NCBI RefSeq assembly: GCF_937898475.1
Contig: NZ_CALEJS010000011.1
Coordinates: forward strand, 248,001-312,000
Source of the DNA: an uncultured Chitinophaga sp.
GTDB lineage: Bacteria > Bacteroidota > Bacteroidia > Chitinophagales > Chitinophagaceae
Reading direction: 5' to 3'
DNA: 64,000 bases
Notes under the pieces: generated by a model
Databases searched by the model: none
Seen by the model: the letters and a program-made list of their open reading frames with translations, nothing else
Told to the model about the DNA's origin: nothing
Translations under genes and position numbers: made by a program
Shown here: positions 26,100-34,515 of the stretch, one piece after another
Numbering within the stretch: the first letter of the stretch is position 1
How the letters are laid out: each line of letters opens with the position of its first letter

Positions 26100-29000
26100 A
26101 TGATCAATTTGTTATTCTTAACTTGCAGGAAATGGCCATTGCTTTTCCTGTTCCTGCTTACGGGACTTGGCATTTCCAGCGCGATGGGGCAGGTACGTAT
26201 AGCCGGTAAAGTTACCAGCCCGGAAGGGAACGGTATTCCCGGTATTACTGTCCAGGTAAAGAATACCACCTATGGCGCTGTAACAGATCCGGACGGCAAC
26301 TATAGCTTTAACGCCTCGCTGCAACCGGGCCCTTATACCATTAAGTTTTCCGGTGTGGGCTTTGCCGCCCGTGAACAGTCCCTGCAAATAGGCGATGCAG
26401 GTACCTACTCCGTTATCACTCAGCTAACAGCAGACGCGCTCGGCCTGGATGAAGTTGTGGTAACCGGCACCACGGAAGGTACTACACGTAAACAGCTGGG
26501 TAATTATATCAGTACGGTAAAAGCCGATCAGCTCACCAAAGGCGCCACCGGCAATGCGCTGGCCGCCCTGCAGGGAAAAACCGCAGGCGCCCAGATCTCG
26601 CAGAATTCCGGCGATCCGGCCGGCGGTATCTCCGTAAGACTGAGAGGTATCAGTACAATCTCCGGCTCTTCTGATCCGCTGTATATCGTAGATGGTATCA
26701 TTGTAAACAATGCCACCAACCGCGTTACCAATACCGCCGGTACATATGATGGCACTAACTTCATCGGCACCATCGGTCAGAACAGGATGGTGGATATCAA
26801 CCCGGCGGACATTGAACGTATAGAAGTACTGAACGGCGCAGCCGCAGCTGCCATATATGGTTCCCGGGCCAACGCAGGCGTGGTGCAGATCTTTACCAAG
26901 AGAGGCAGCTCAGGTGCACCGGTTGTCAGCTTCTCCACCAATTTCATGGTGAACCAGGTCAGGAAAAAAGTGGAAGTGAACCAGGCGCCGGTGAAATTCG
27001 GACCGGAAAATGTGACCCAGGATATTCTGACCCCTTCTTTAACCGAAACTACTCCGGTAAAACGGTACGACTACCAGGACTATATTTTCCAAACCGGTAT
27101 CGGTACGGATAACAACGTATCCGTTAGCGGCGGTAAAGATAAAACCAGATACTATGCATCCGCCTCCTACTTCTATAACCAGGGTATCATTAAGAATACC
27201 GACTTCCAGCGCTACAGCTTCCGCCTCAACCTGGATCAGCAAATGACAGACTGGCTCAGCTTTACAGCCGGTGTGAACTATGTGAACAGCTCAGCGGATG
27301 AGAAACCGGATGGCAACTCCTTCTTCTCTCCCATGAACTCCGTGACCATCATCGGTAACATACATGACATCTACACCCGCGATGCCGCCGGCAACCTGCA
27401 GGCAGTAGGTGAAAGAGGAAGGGTAAACCCGGTATCGGTAATAGAGGATTTCAAACAGCAGCAGCAAACCAGCCGCGTGCTTGCAAATGTGGGGCTGAAA
27501 CTTTACCCGGTAAAGAACCTCAGCATCAGCTATAACCTGGGTATAGATAATTACAGCCAGCGCGGTAACACCTTTATGCCTCCCTACGCATACAATGTGA
27601 GCACCGGCTTCTTTGGCGGCGGCCCCTCGCTGGATGCTACCCAGAACGGTTACGCCAGCTCCGCCACCAATAATTTCTTCCAGATCAACCATGACCTAAA
27701 CGCCAACTATAAATGGGATATCTCCGAAAAAGTTGGCGCTACCACACAGGTGGGTTATTCTGTGCAATACGAAAAGAACAATTATCTCCTTACACAAGGC
27801 AGGGGCCTGGCTCCTTTTGTGGAAGCAGCCAACAGCGCGGCTACCGTGCTGCCTGCTGCAGACAGCCGCAGTGAAATATCCATTTCAGGGGTTTACCTGC
27901 AGCAAACATTCAGCTACAAAAACCAGCTGTTCCTTACAGGTGCGGTGCGTATGGACGGCTCCTCCGTGTTCGGTGAGAACGAACGCAACCAGGTATACGT
28001 AAAGGGCAGCGGCAGCTATGTATTGTCTGAAGGCGATTTCTGGAAAAACTCTGCTGTAGCTAACTGGTGGAACCTGTTAAAGGTCAGGGCTGCCTACGGT
28101 CAATCCGGTAACCTTACGGGTATCGGCGCATACGACCGTTTTAACTCCTACACGCCCAACGCATTCAACAACAAAACCTCCTTTGCGGGCAGCAATACCC
28201 TGGCCAACGAAAATATCAAACCGGAGCGTCAGCAGGAAACCGAGTTCGGTACCGACATGGCTTTCCTGAACAATCGTATAGGCCTCCAGGTGAACTACTA
28301 CATCAAGAAGGTGGATGACCTGCTGCTGGACCGCGTAATTGCTTCCACCACCGGCTATACAGGCTACCGCAACAATATAGGCTCGCTCGAGAATAAAGGG
28401 ATAGAAGTGGTGCTGAACCTGGTGCCGGTGCAAACCAAAGATTTCCGCTGGGACCTCACCACCATCTTTAACCGCAACCGCAACAAGGCATTGAAGATCG
28501 GGCAATCGCTCATCCTCTATAATACCAATGGCGGCGCTCCTGTAGCCATCCTGGAAGGACAGCCTATCGGCGTTTTCTACGGTACTTTCTTTGCCACAGA
28601 TGGCAGTGGCAACCAGGTCAAGAATGCAAGCGGCATTCCGCAGATGGAAAGAGGTATACAAAACGGGCCGTTATCGTATACCCCACAACGTGATGCCAAC
28701 GGGCTGCCGTTAGCCACCGCTACGCCGCTCCGCAAGGTGGTAGGTGATCCCAACCCGGATTATACCGCTTCACTGGTGAATGAGTTCAGCTATAAGAAAT
28801 TCAACCTGCGCGTACAGCTGGATGCGGTACAGGGCAACGACGTATGGAATGCAGACTGGAGAACCCGCCAGGGCGTTGGTAATGGTAAAGTAGCAGAACA
28901 GGAGTACCTGGGACAACTGCCAAGGGGTTACATTTCCGGGGTGTATGCTACGGAAGAATGGCGTGTGGACGATGGCTCCTTTGTAAAGCTGCGCGAAGTA

Positions 29001-29207
29001 TACCTTGGCTACAATGTAGGCCGCATCAAAGGCTTCCGCGATCTGACCATCAACGTAAGCGGCCGTAACCTTATTTCACGGGACAATTACAAGGGTTATG
29101 ACCCGGAAGTGAATGCAGCCGGACAAAGCACCGTGCTGCGCGGTATTGACTTTGGTGCAGTACCGGTACCCCGGACTTTCAGTGTAGGCCTGTCTGCAAA
29201 ATTCTAA
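26100..29207 (+). CDS. SusC/RagA-family TonB-linked outer-membrane protein
   Basis: The start at 26100 (MINLLFL, 1035 residues) is chosen because the signal peptide begins here; the longer frame from 26064 adds an unlikely extension in repeat-rich DNA. Domains: signal (about 1-31), carboxypeptidase-regulatory-like domain (about 32-110), plug (about 115-245, with VDGIIVNNATN, IERIEVLNGAAAAAIYGSRANAG) and barrel ending in FSVGLSAKF. There is no STN domain and no sigma/FecR pair nearby; the DeoR gene just upstream is the likely regulator. The SusD gene follows 18 bases later. No glycoside hydrolase is encoded next to the pair, so substrate is unknown. Confidence 0.95.
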   Translation: MINLLFLTCRKWPLLFLFLLTGLGISSAMGQVRIAGKVTSPEGNGIPGITVQVKNTTYGAVTDPDGNYSFNASLQPGPYTIKFSGVGFAAREQSLQIGDAGTYSVITQLTADALGLDEVVVTGTTEGTTRKQLGNYISTVKADQLTKGATGNALAALQGKTAGAQISQNSGDPAGGISVRLRGISTISGSSDPLYIVDGIIVNNATNRVTNTAGTYDGTNFIGTIGQNRMVDINPADIERIEVLNGAAAAAIYGSRANAGVVQIFTKRGSSGAPVVSFSTNFMVNQVRKKVEVNQAPVKFGPENVTQDILTPSLTETTPVKRYDYQDYIFQTGIGTDNNVSVSGGKDKTRYYASASYFYNQGIIKNTDFQRYSFRLNLDQQMTDWLSFTAGVNYVNSSADEKPDGNSFFSPMNSVTIIGNIHDIYTRDAAGNLQAVGERGRVNPVSVIEDFKQQQQTSRVLANVGLKLYPVKNLSISYNLGIDNYSQRGNTFMPPYAYNVSTGFFGGGPSLDATQNGYASSATNNFFQINHDLNANYKWDISEKVGATTQVGYSVQYEKNNYLLTQGRGLAPFVEAANSAATVLPAADSRSEISISGVYLQQTFSYKNQLFLTGAVRMDGSSVFGENERNQVYVKGSGSYVLSEGDFWKNSAVANWWNLLKVRAAYGQSGNLTGIGAYDRFNSYTPNAFNNKTSFAGSNTLANENIKPERQQETEFGTDMAFLNNRIGLQVNYYIKKVDDLLLDRVIASTTGYTGYRNNIGSLENKGIEVVLNLVPVQTKDFRWDLTTIFNRNRNKALKIGQSLILYNTNGGAPVAILEGQPIGVFYGTFFATDGSGNQVKNASGIPQMERGIQNGPLSYTPQRDANGLPLATATPLRKVVGDPNPDYTASLVNEFSYKKFNLRVQLDAVQGNDVWNADWRTRQGVGNGKVAEQEYLGQLPRGYISGVYATEEWRVDDGSFVKLREVYLGYNVGRIKGFRDLTINVSGRNLISRDNYKGYDPEVNAAGQSTVLRGIDFGAVPVPRTFSVGLSAKF

Positions 29208-29225
29208 CCATTTAAAAAGTAGCTT

Positions 29226-30521
29226 ATGCAAAAAATAGTAGCAGGTATATGTCTCTTCAGCACGCTGTTTGCTGCATCCTGCAAGAAAGATTTTACCAGC
29301 CCTTCCGCAGCCAGGGATGAAGATGTATTTACCTCCACACAGGCGGTAACGGGTGTAGCGGTGGGCCTGCAACGCATCTATTCATCCGGCCGCGCAGGTT
29401 CGGTTTATAACCTGGTGGCCGCCAATGGCTTCAGCACCAATGAGCTCTCACTCCGCAACGAAGGTAACATACCGGAATTCCAGCTGAGTGTGGGCGGCGG
29501 AACGGTAGATGGCACCAACACTATTCTCGGCAACCTCTGGGCCAACAGCAACAAGGTTATCTTTGACGCCAACCGCGTAATTGCTTACGCCAGAACGATG
29601 GATGATAAAGCCTACGCCAGCGGCCTGACAGGCTATGTTACGATCTTAAAAGCGCTTGCGATGGGCAACATGGCCATGTACTGGACCAACGTGCCGGATT
29701 CCACCGGTTCCCTGGAGCAGGGCGCTACCTTTACAGACCGGTTAGCGGGCTTTAACAAGATCATCGTATGGATCGATGAAGCCCTCGCTTTAGCGGCTGC
29801 CAACCCGCCCAGCGCAGGCTTTATGAACAATATCCCTGCGGGATTTGACATCGTCAATACATTGCAGGCTTTAAAAGCCCGTTATGCGTTATTTGCAGGT
29901 AACTATCCCCTGGCGCTGACCACTGCACAAAAAGTAGACCTTACAAAATCTTCGGTGTTTACTTACGATGCGGTGTTTACCAACCCGATCTGGGAAACGG
30001 CCACCTCCACCAACAACGTGTTCCAGGTGATCGATTCCACCTTAGGGCTGCCGGTAGCGTTACAACCTGATCTGGCAGACAAACGGGTGCCTTTCTATAC
30101 ATCCATCAATGCTACCATATTGCCGCGTTACCGGATCAGGGGATTTGGCGCTGACAGACAGACGCCGTTCCCCATCTACCTGCCGGGTGAGATCACGCTG
30201 ATCAAGGCAGAAGTGTACACCCGCCAGGATGACCTGGCCACCGGGCTGGCAGAACTGAACAAAATAGTGACTAAAAGCCCTGCAGCAGATCCCCTGGGGG
30301 TGGGTGCAGACCTGCCTGCCATCAGCGGTCCGCTGTCTAAGGAAGCGCAGCTAACGGCCATTTATCAGCATCGCTGTATAGAGCTGTATATGTCCGGCCT
30401 TAAAATGGAAGACATGCGCCGCTTTGGAAGGCCGCTGACAGAACGCAAACGGAACTACTTCCCGTACCCGTTCTCTGAAAGGGATAATAACCCAAATACG
30501 CCCAAAGATCCGGACCTTTAA
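29226..30521 (+). CDS. Short SusD/RagB-family lipoprotein
   Basis: A 431-residue lipoprotein (Cys19 in LFAASCKKDF), shorter than most SusD proteins in this window (about 494-569). The C-terminal region keeps the SusD signature (ITLIKAEVYTRQDD, YQHRCIELYMSGLKMEDMRRFGRPL). The stop codon is followed by TTGACTG-type heptads and then a strong terminator (30556-30591). It forms a two-gene unit with the SusC gene 18 bases upstream. The reduced length suggests a smaller binding surface, but this is an inference. Confidence 0.92.
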   Translation: MQKIVAGICLFSTLFAASCKKDFTSPSAARDEDVFTSTQAVTGVAVGLQRIYSSGRAGSVYNLVAANGFSTNELSLRNEGNIPEFQLSVGGGTVDGTNTILGNLWANSNKVIFDANRVIAYARTMDDKAYASGLTGYVTILKALAMGNMAMYWTNVPDSTGSLEQGATFTDRLAGFNKIIVWIDEALALAAANPPSAGFMNNIPAGFDIVNTLQALKARYALFAGNYPLALTTAQKVDLTKSSVFTYDAVFTNPIWETATSTNNVFQVIDSTLGLPVALQPDLADKRVPFYTSINATILPRYRIRGFGADRQTPFPIYLPGEITLIKAEVYTRQDDLATGLAELNKIVTKSPAADPLGVGADLPAISGPLSKEAQLTAIYQHRCIELYMSGLKMEDMRRFGRPLTERKRNYFPYPFSERDNNPNTPKDPDL

Positions 30522-30527
30522 CAGCCA

Positions 30528-30555
30528 TTGACTGTTAGCCTTCAACTGTTACAAT
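30528..30555 (+). repeat. TTAGCTG-type heptads at the SusD 3' end
   Basis: Units TTGACTG, TTAGCCT, TCAACTG and TTACAAT follow each other in 7-base steps, six bases after the TAA stop codon (30519-30521). TAACAG (30519-30524) can pair with CTGTTA (30532-30537). The terminator follows directly. Confidence 0.6.
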
Positions 30556-30591
30556 AAAAAGACCGGCGCCAAATCAGGCGCCGGTCTTTTT
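30556..30591 (+). terminator. Rho-independent terminator of the DeoR/SusC/SusD unit
   Basis: AAAAAGACCGGCGCC (30556-30570) pairs perfectly with GGCGCCGGTCTTTTT (30577-30591) around a six-base loop. The A/T tails on both sides make it usable in both directions, so it could also end pyrF transcription. Confidence 0.95.
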
Positions 30592-30870
30592 ATTTATTAA
30601 CCTGGTAATACCTCTTCAAACCCGCCTGTTTAGTAACAGGTTTCCGGCCCAAACCCGTGTTGCACCCGGTATTACTTTCGGTATATTGTATACATGTGGC
30701 ATAGATATCGTATCCATGTGGCACCCCTTTAAAGAGGTACATCATCACTACTTTATCTATACTATATCAGTACTATATCCTGGGAGCAATACCGGGTGAG
30801 AGCCGAAGATCCACCGGAGCAATACCCTGTTTTACCCGTAAAAGATACCGTATGGAACGTATTTAAATAG
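30592..30870. other. Convergent intergenic region with short repeats
   Basis: No ORF or RNA gene is evident in the 279 bases. CACCCGGTATTA (30663-30674) is complementary at 11 of 12 positions to CAATACCGGGTG (30787-30798). CATGTGGCA is repeated 22 bases apart (30693, 30715) and GGAGCAATACC 33 bases apart (30783, 30816). These could be a structured 3' region of pyrF or chance. Confidence 0.35.
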
Positions 30871-31689
30871 TTACAGGCTCACCGCTGCCTCCAGGTATCC
30901 CGCCATTTCCCGCTGGTACTGCAAGGCCGCCCGGCGGGCGTCTGCTGCAAAATCCTCCCCGTTTCCGGCGTAAATAATGGCGCGGCTGGCGTTCACCAGT
31001 AACCCGCAATCTTTATTCATGGCCAGGGAAGAGATCTCCTGCAGGCTCCCGCCCTGGGCGCCCACGCCCGGCACAAGGAAGAAATGATCCGGCGCCAGCT
31101 GCCGGATGGCTGCCAGCTGTGCCGTCTGGGTAGCGCCAACCACGAACATCAGGTGGTCAGGACTACCCCATTCCATGGTGGTTTTGATCACCTTTTCGTA
31201 GAGGTACTCCTCTCCTATGCGCTGCAGCTGGAAATCCCGGCTGCCTTCGTTAGAGGTGAGTCCAAGTACGATGGCCCATTTCTCTGAGAAGTTGAGGAAG
31301 GGGGTGATGCTGTCTTTGCCCATATACGGCGCCACGGTCACCGCATCGAAATTATAGGTATCGAAGAATGTTTTGGCGTACTGGGTGGCAGTATTGCCGA
31401 TATCGCCCCTCTTTGCATCGGCGATGGTGAAAATACCGGAAGGAATATACTCTACCGTGCGTTGCAATGTTTCCCAGCCACGGATGCCCATGCATTCATA
31501 AAAGGCGGTATTGATCTTGTAAGCCACGCAGAGGTCTTTTGTAGCGTCGATAATAGCCTTGTTGAATGCAAATACGGGGTCGGCGTGAGAAAGCAGGTGT
31601 TTGGGAATCTTGTGTATGTCTGTGTCCAGTCCTACACACAGATAAGATTGCCTTTCCTTGATCAGGCCCACTAATTCCTGTCGGTTCAT
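30871..31689 (-). CDS. pyrF: Orotidine 5'-phosphate decarboxylase (type 2)
   Basis: A 272-residue TIM-barrel enzyme that decarboxylates OMP to UMP in pyrimidine synthesis. The catalytic loop DAKRGDIGNT (91-100, Lys93) is intact, and the N-terminal LCVGLDTD and C-terminal FLVPGVGAQGG phosphate-binding block are present. Length fits the longer PyrF-2 subtype found in Bacteroidota, mycobacteria and Myxococcus. It is a single gene with its own -7 box (31710-31717) and lies convergent to the SusC/SusD unit. Confidence 0.96.
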   Translation of the reverse strand: MNRQELVGLIKERQSYLCVGLDTDIHKIPKHLLSHADPVFAFNKAIIDATKDLCVAYKINTAFYECMGIRGWETLQRTVEYIPSGIFTIADAKRGDIGNTATQYAKTFFDTYNFDAVTVAPYMGKDSITPFLNFSEKWAIVLGLTSNEGSRDFQLQRIGEEYLYEKVIKTTMEWGSPDHLMFVVGATQTAQLAAIRQLAPDHFFLVPGVGAQGGSLQEISSLAMNKDCGLLVNASRAIIYAGNGEDFAADARRAALQYQREMAGYLEAAVSL

Positions 31690-31709
31690 AGTCAGTTAAA
31701 TTTGGGGCG

Positions 31710-31717
31710 CAAAGTTA
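31710..31717 (-). promoter_or_regulatory. -7 box of pyrF
   Basis: TAACTTTG on the minus strand matches TAnnTTTG exactly, 20 bases upstream of the pyrF ATG. The short distance predicts a leader of about 13 bases. Confidence 0.65.
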
Positions 31718-32094
31718 AGTAAAACTTAATCAATGCAAGTGATTGAATTATATTAACATAGATAATCGGTCGTTTATCCTTGGGTCTCAGCGTACACCGG
31801 GTTGGCGAAATACAACAAATGGTTACTGTCTGTTGGCAATCCTGCATGACCACCATCTAAAGTTCAGCTATTTTTGGCAAATTCCTGCATTCTTTTAGTT
31901 AACGCTTTGCAAAGCCGGTGGCCCAACCGCTCAAATATTTAAATTTTGATCTTAGCGATTAACTTATTAACTTTTCCACAGAAACTTTATTTAATATTCC
32001 TGGAGCAAAATGAAGCTTCGCATGATCTGATCCACAACTGTTTACGTACTGATCCATGCCCTGTTTCATTCCACGTTAACTGAAAAAACAACCC
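31718..32094. other. Divergent intergenic region without a gene
   Basis: The 377 bases between the pyrF promoter and the isomerase-like gene contain no convincing ORF, RNA gene or inverted repeat. The part nearest the plus-strand gene (about 31930-32000) is AT-rich and could hold its promoter, but no clear TAnnTTTG box is seen. Confidence 0.35.
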
Positions 32095-32952
32095 ATGCAA
32101 AAGCACTGTTTCTTTCTTTTTTCCCTCCTTTTATGCCTCACCCTGCAATCGAATGCACAAAAGTTGCCTTCCATCGGTGTGTGTAATAGTTATAAGAACG
32201 ACAGCCTGTTTGCAAAAGCAGGATATGCATATATTGAAGATGGTGTTTCCAGGTTGCTGGCGCCTACGGTAAATGAACAGCAGTTTGCCTCCCAGGCGGG
32301 GGAGCTGCAGCGCACCCATTGCCGTGTACAGAGCTGCAACGGTTTTATTCCGGGCACCATCAAGATCGTTGGGCCGCAGGTAGACGAAGCCCGGGTACTG
32401 GGCTATGTAGACACGGTAATGCATCGCGCCAGGCAGGCGGGTATTGAGCTGATCGTACTGGGCAGCGGCGAAGCCCGCAAGATACCCGAAGGCGTGGATC
32501 ACGCACAGGTGAAAGCTCAGTTCATTGTATTGTGCCGCAAGATGGCCGAGGTGGCCGCCCGCTACGGCCGCATCATCGCCATGGAAAACCTGAACAGCAC
32601 AGAAACCAATTTTATCAATACCCTCGAAGAAGCGAACGAAGTGGTGAACGCCATTCACCATCCCAATTTCAAGCTGACCGCCGACATCTATCATATGCTG
32701 AAGGAAAATGAGCCGGCTGCCGCCATTGAAAAGGCAGGTAAGAACCTGGTACACTGTCACATTGCAGAAAGGGAGAAAAGGGCCGCCCCCGGGGTAGCCG
32801 GGCAGGATTTCCGCCCTTATTTTGCCGCCCTGCACAAGATCGGCTTCAGCGGCCGTATCATGGTAGAATGCAGGTGGGATGATGTGGCCACGCAAAGCAA
32901 GCCTGTTTATGATTACCTGAAAGGCCAGCTGGAAGAGGCATATAAAAATTAG
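32095..32952 (+). CDS. Exported TIM-barrel sugar isomerase/epimerase-like protein
   Basis: A 285-residue protein with a signal peptide (about 1-21, LQSNAQ), so it acts outside the cytoplasm. The rest is an AP-endonuclease-2/xylose-isomerase-like TIM barrel; candidate metal ligands are the Glu of AMENLNSTE, the Asp of LTADIYHM, the His of LVHCHIAE and the Glu of RIMVECRW. Such exported barrels in Bacteroidota often accompany Gfo/Idh/MocA oxidoreductases that act on sugars or 3-keto-glycosides. A Tat-exported oxidoreductase follows after 84 bases. A role as isomerase or lyase on an oxidised sugar is inference. The TAG stop codon opens an 80-bp heptad repeat. Confidence 0.85.
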   Translation: MQKHCFFLFSLLLCLTLQSNAQKLPSIGVCNSYKNDSLFAKAGYAYIEDGVSRLLAPTVNEQQFASQAGELQRTHCRVQSCNGFIPGTIKIVGPQVDEARVLGYVDTVMHRARQAGIELIVLGSGEARKIPEGVDHAQVKAQFIVLCRKMAEVAARYGRIIAMENLNSTETNFINTLEEANEVVNAIHHPNFKLTADIYHMLKENEPAAAIEKAGKNLVHCHIAEREKRAAPGVAGQDFRPYFAALHKIGFSGRIMVECRWDDVATQSKPVYDYLKGQLEEAYKN

Positions 32953-33028
32953 CTGTCAGCTGTTGGCCGTTAGCTTTTAGCTAAGCGCCAACAGCCAACG
33001 GCCAGCTGCTAACCGCTAAACGCTAAAA
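32949..33028. repeat. Heptad inverted repeat filling the gap between two genes
   Basis: Plus-strand units TTAGCTG, TCAGCTG, TTGGCCG, TTAGCTT and TTAGCTA (32949-32983) are followed by complementary units GCCAACA, GCCAACG, GCCAGCT, GCTAACC, GCTAAAC and GCTAAAA (32987-33028). The stop TAG of the upstream gene is in the first unit, and the next start codon lies 8 bases after the last. Confidence 0.8.
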
Positions 33029-33036
33029 AAAGACAT

Positions 33037-34389
33037 ATGAAAAAATCACGTCGTGAATTCCTGAAACAATCATTAATGGGTGGCGCCGGTATTACGCTTA
33101 CTGCCATGGGTATGCCCGCCAGCAGTTATGCCCGTATCCTGGGCGCCAATGACCGTGTAAATGTAGGATTGGTTGGCTTTTCTGACAGGGCCCGGCAGGC
33201 TTTGCTGCCCTGCTTTTTTGCCAATAACAAGGAACTGAACTTCGACCTTATTGCCGTATCCGATATCTGGAACCGCCGCCGCGAAGAAGGTAAGGCATTC
33301 CTGGAAAAGAAGACCGGGCATAACGTGCAGGCCTGTATGAACAATGATGAGCTGTACCGCAACAAAGACCTGGATGCAGTGATCATTGCTACTGCCGATT
33401 TCCAGCACGCTTTTCATACCATTGAAGCCGTAGGCAATAAAATGGACGTGTACTGCGAAAAACCTTTTGCAGAAACCATGGAAGACGCGCGTAACGCGCT
33501 GAAAGCCGTGAAAGGATCGGGCAAGATCTTCCAGGTAGGTACCCAGCGCCGCAGCGGCGCCAGCTATCATGCCGCCGCTAAATTTATACAGGAAGGAAAA
33601 TTCGGGCCCATCACCATGGTGGAAATGACCTGGAACGTGAACCAGCCCGGACGCTGGCGCCGCCCCGACCTGGTGAAGAGCATCCGTGAATCTGATACCG
33701 ACTGGAAACGCTTCCTGGCAAGCCGTCCGCAAGACAACTGGGATCCCCGCAAATACCTGGAATACCGTCTTTTCTGGCCTTATTCCAGCGGCATCTTCGG
33801 CCAGTGGATGACCCACCAGATAGATACCGTACACTGGTTCAGCGGACTGAAACACCCCCGCACTGCAGTAGCCAACGGCGGCATCTACGTATGGAAAGAC
33901 GGACGCGCCAACCCGGATACACTGACCGCCGTATTTGAATACGGACCGGAAAACGATCCCACAAGCGGTTTCCAGGTAATGTACAGCTCCCGTTTCCACA
34001 ACTCTGCCGGTGGCACCAAAGAAGTGTACTTCTCCAACGGCGGCACCATCGATATGGCGGATAACAAGATCAGCCCGACCGGCGGTCTCAGAGAACGCGA
34101 AGCGCAGGAAATGGGTATGCACGCCAACCTGCTGCCTTCACTGAGCCTGGAAGGCAGCAAAGTGGAGACCAGCGCCAATACCGGCGGCGATCCCCTGACG
34201 AATTCACATGTACGTAACTGGATGGAATGTGTGCGTTCACGCAAACAACCCAATGCACCGATAGAAGCAGCCTATTCTCACTCCATTGCATTGATCATGG
34301 GAACAGCAGCATACAGAACAGGTATGAAAGCTACTTTTGATGAAGCAAGCCAGAATGTGATGGTGGGGGGTAAAGTGTTTACCCTTTAA
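33037..34389 (+). CDS. Tat-exported Gfo/Idh/MocA-family oxidoreductase
   Basis: A 450-residue protein beginning with a twin-arginine signal (KKSRREFLKQSLMGGAG), so it is exported folded with bound NAD(P). The Rossmann start reads VNVGLVGFSDRARQ and the family EKP motif is YCEKPFAETM. The C-terminal domain contains HQIDTVHWFSGL, usual in this family, where the His can act in catalysis. Such periplasmic enzymes oxidise or rearrange sugars; with the isomerase-like protein upstream it may form a two-step system for unusual glycosides. The assignment of family is sure, substrate unknown. It is convergent with the PaiB-like gene, separated by a long palindrome. Confidence 0.93.
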   Translation: MKKSRREFLKQSLMGGAGITLTAMGMPASSYARILGANDRVNVGLVGFSDRARQALLPCFFANNKELNFDLIAVSDIWNRRREEGKAFLEKKTGHNVQACMNNDELYRNKDLDAVIIATADFQHAFHTIEAVGNKMDVYCEKPFAETMEDARNALKAVKGSGKIFQVGTQRRSGASYHAAAKFIQEGKFGPITMVEMTWNVNQPGRWRRPDLVKSIRESDTDWKRFLASRPQDNWDPRKYLEYRLFWPYSSGIFGQWMTHQIDTVHWFSGLKHPRTAVANGGIYVWKDGRANPDTLTAVFEYGPENDPTSGFQVMYSSRFHNSAGGTKEVYFSNGGTIDMADNKISPTGGLREREAQEMGMHANLLPSLSLEGSKVETSANTGGDPLTNSHVRNWMECVRSRKQPNAPIEAAYSHSIALIMGTAAYRTGMKATFDEASQNVMVGGKVFTL

Positions 34390-34426
34390 CCGCATTTCCT
34401 TTGGGGCAATGCTGTTAAAGGAAATA

Positions 34427-34515
34427 CCAAAATCCAGGGTCCGGATTCCAAACAAATGCACTGGATCATATTGTGACTCACTGCAAATGTTTGGAATCCG
34501 GACCCTGGATTTTGG
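34427..34515. repeat. Long palindrome at the convergent 3' ends of the oxidoreductase and PaiB-like genes
   Basis: Arms 34427-34460 and 34482-34515 pair over 34 bases with two mismatches (28 perfect bases on the outside) around a 21-base loop. The right arm is inside the PaiB-like CDS, whose stop codon (34478-34480) is in the loop. No T-run flanks it. A bidirectional terminator or a mobile palindrome are both possible. Confidence 0.85.

Noticed and set aside
32949..33028. CRISPR-like array
   Set aside because: The units are only 7 bp, degenerate and continuous with no spacers; no cas gene is nearby.
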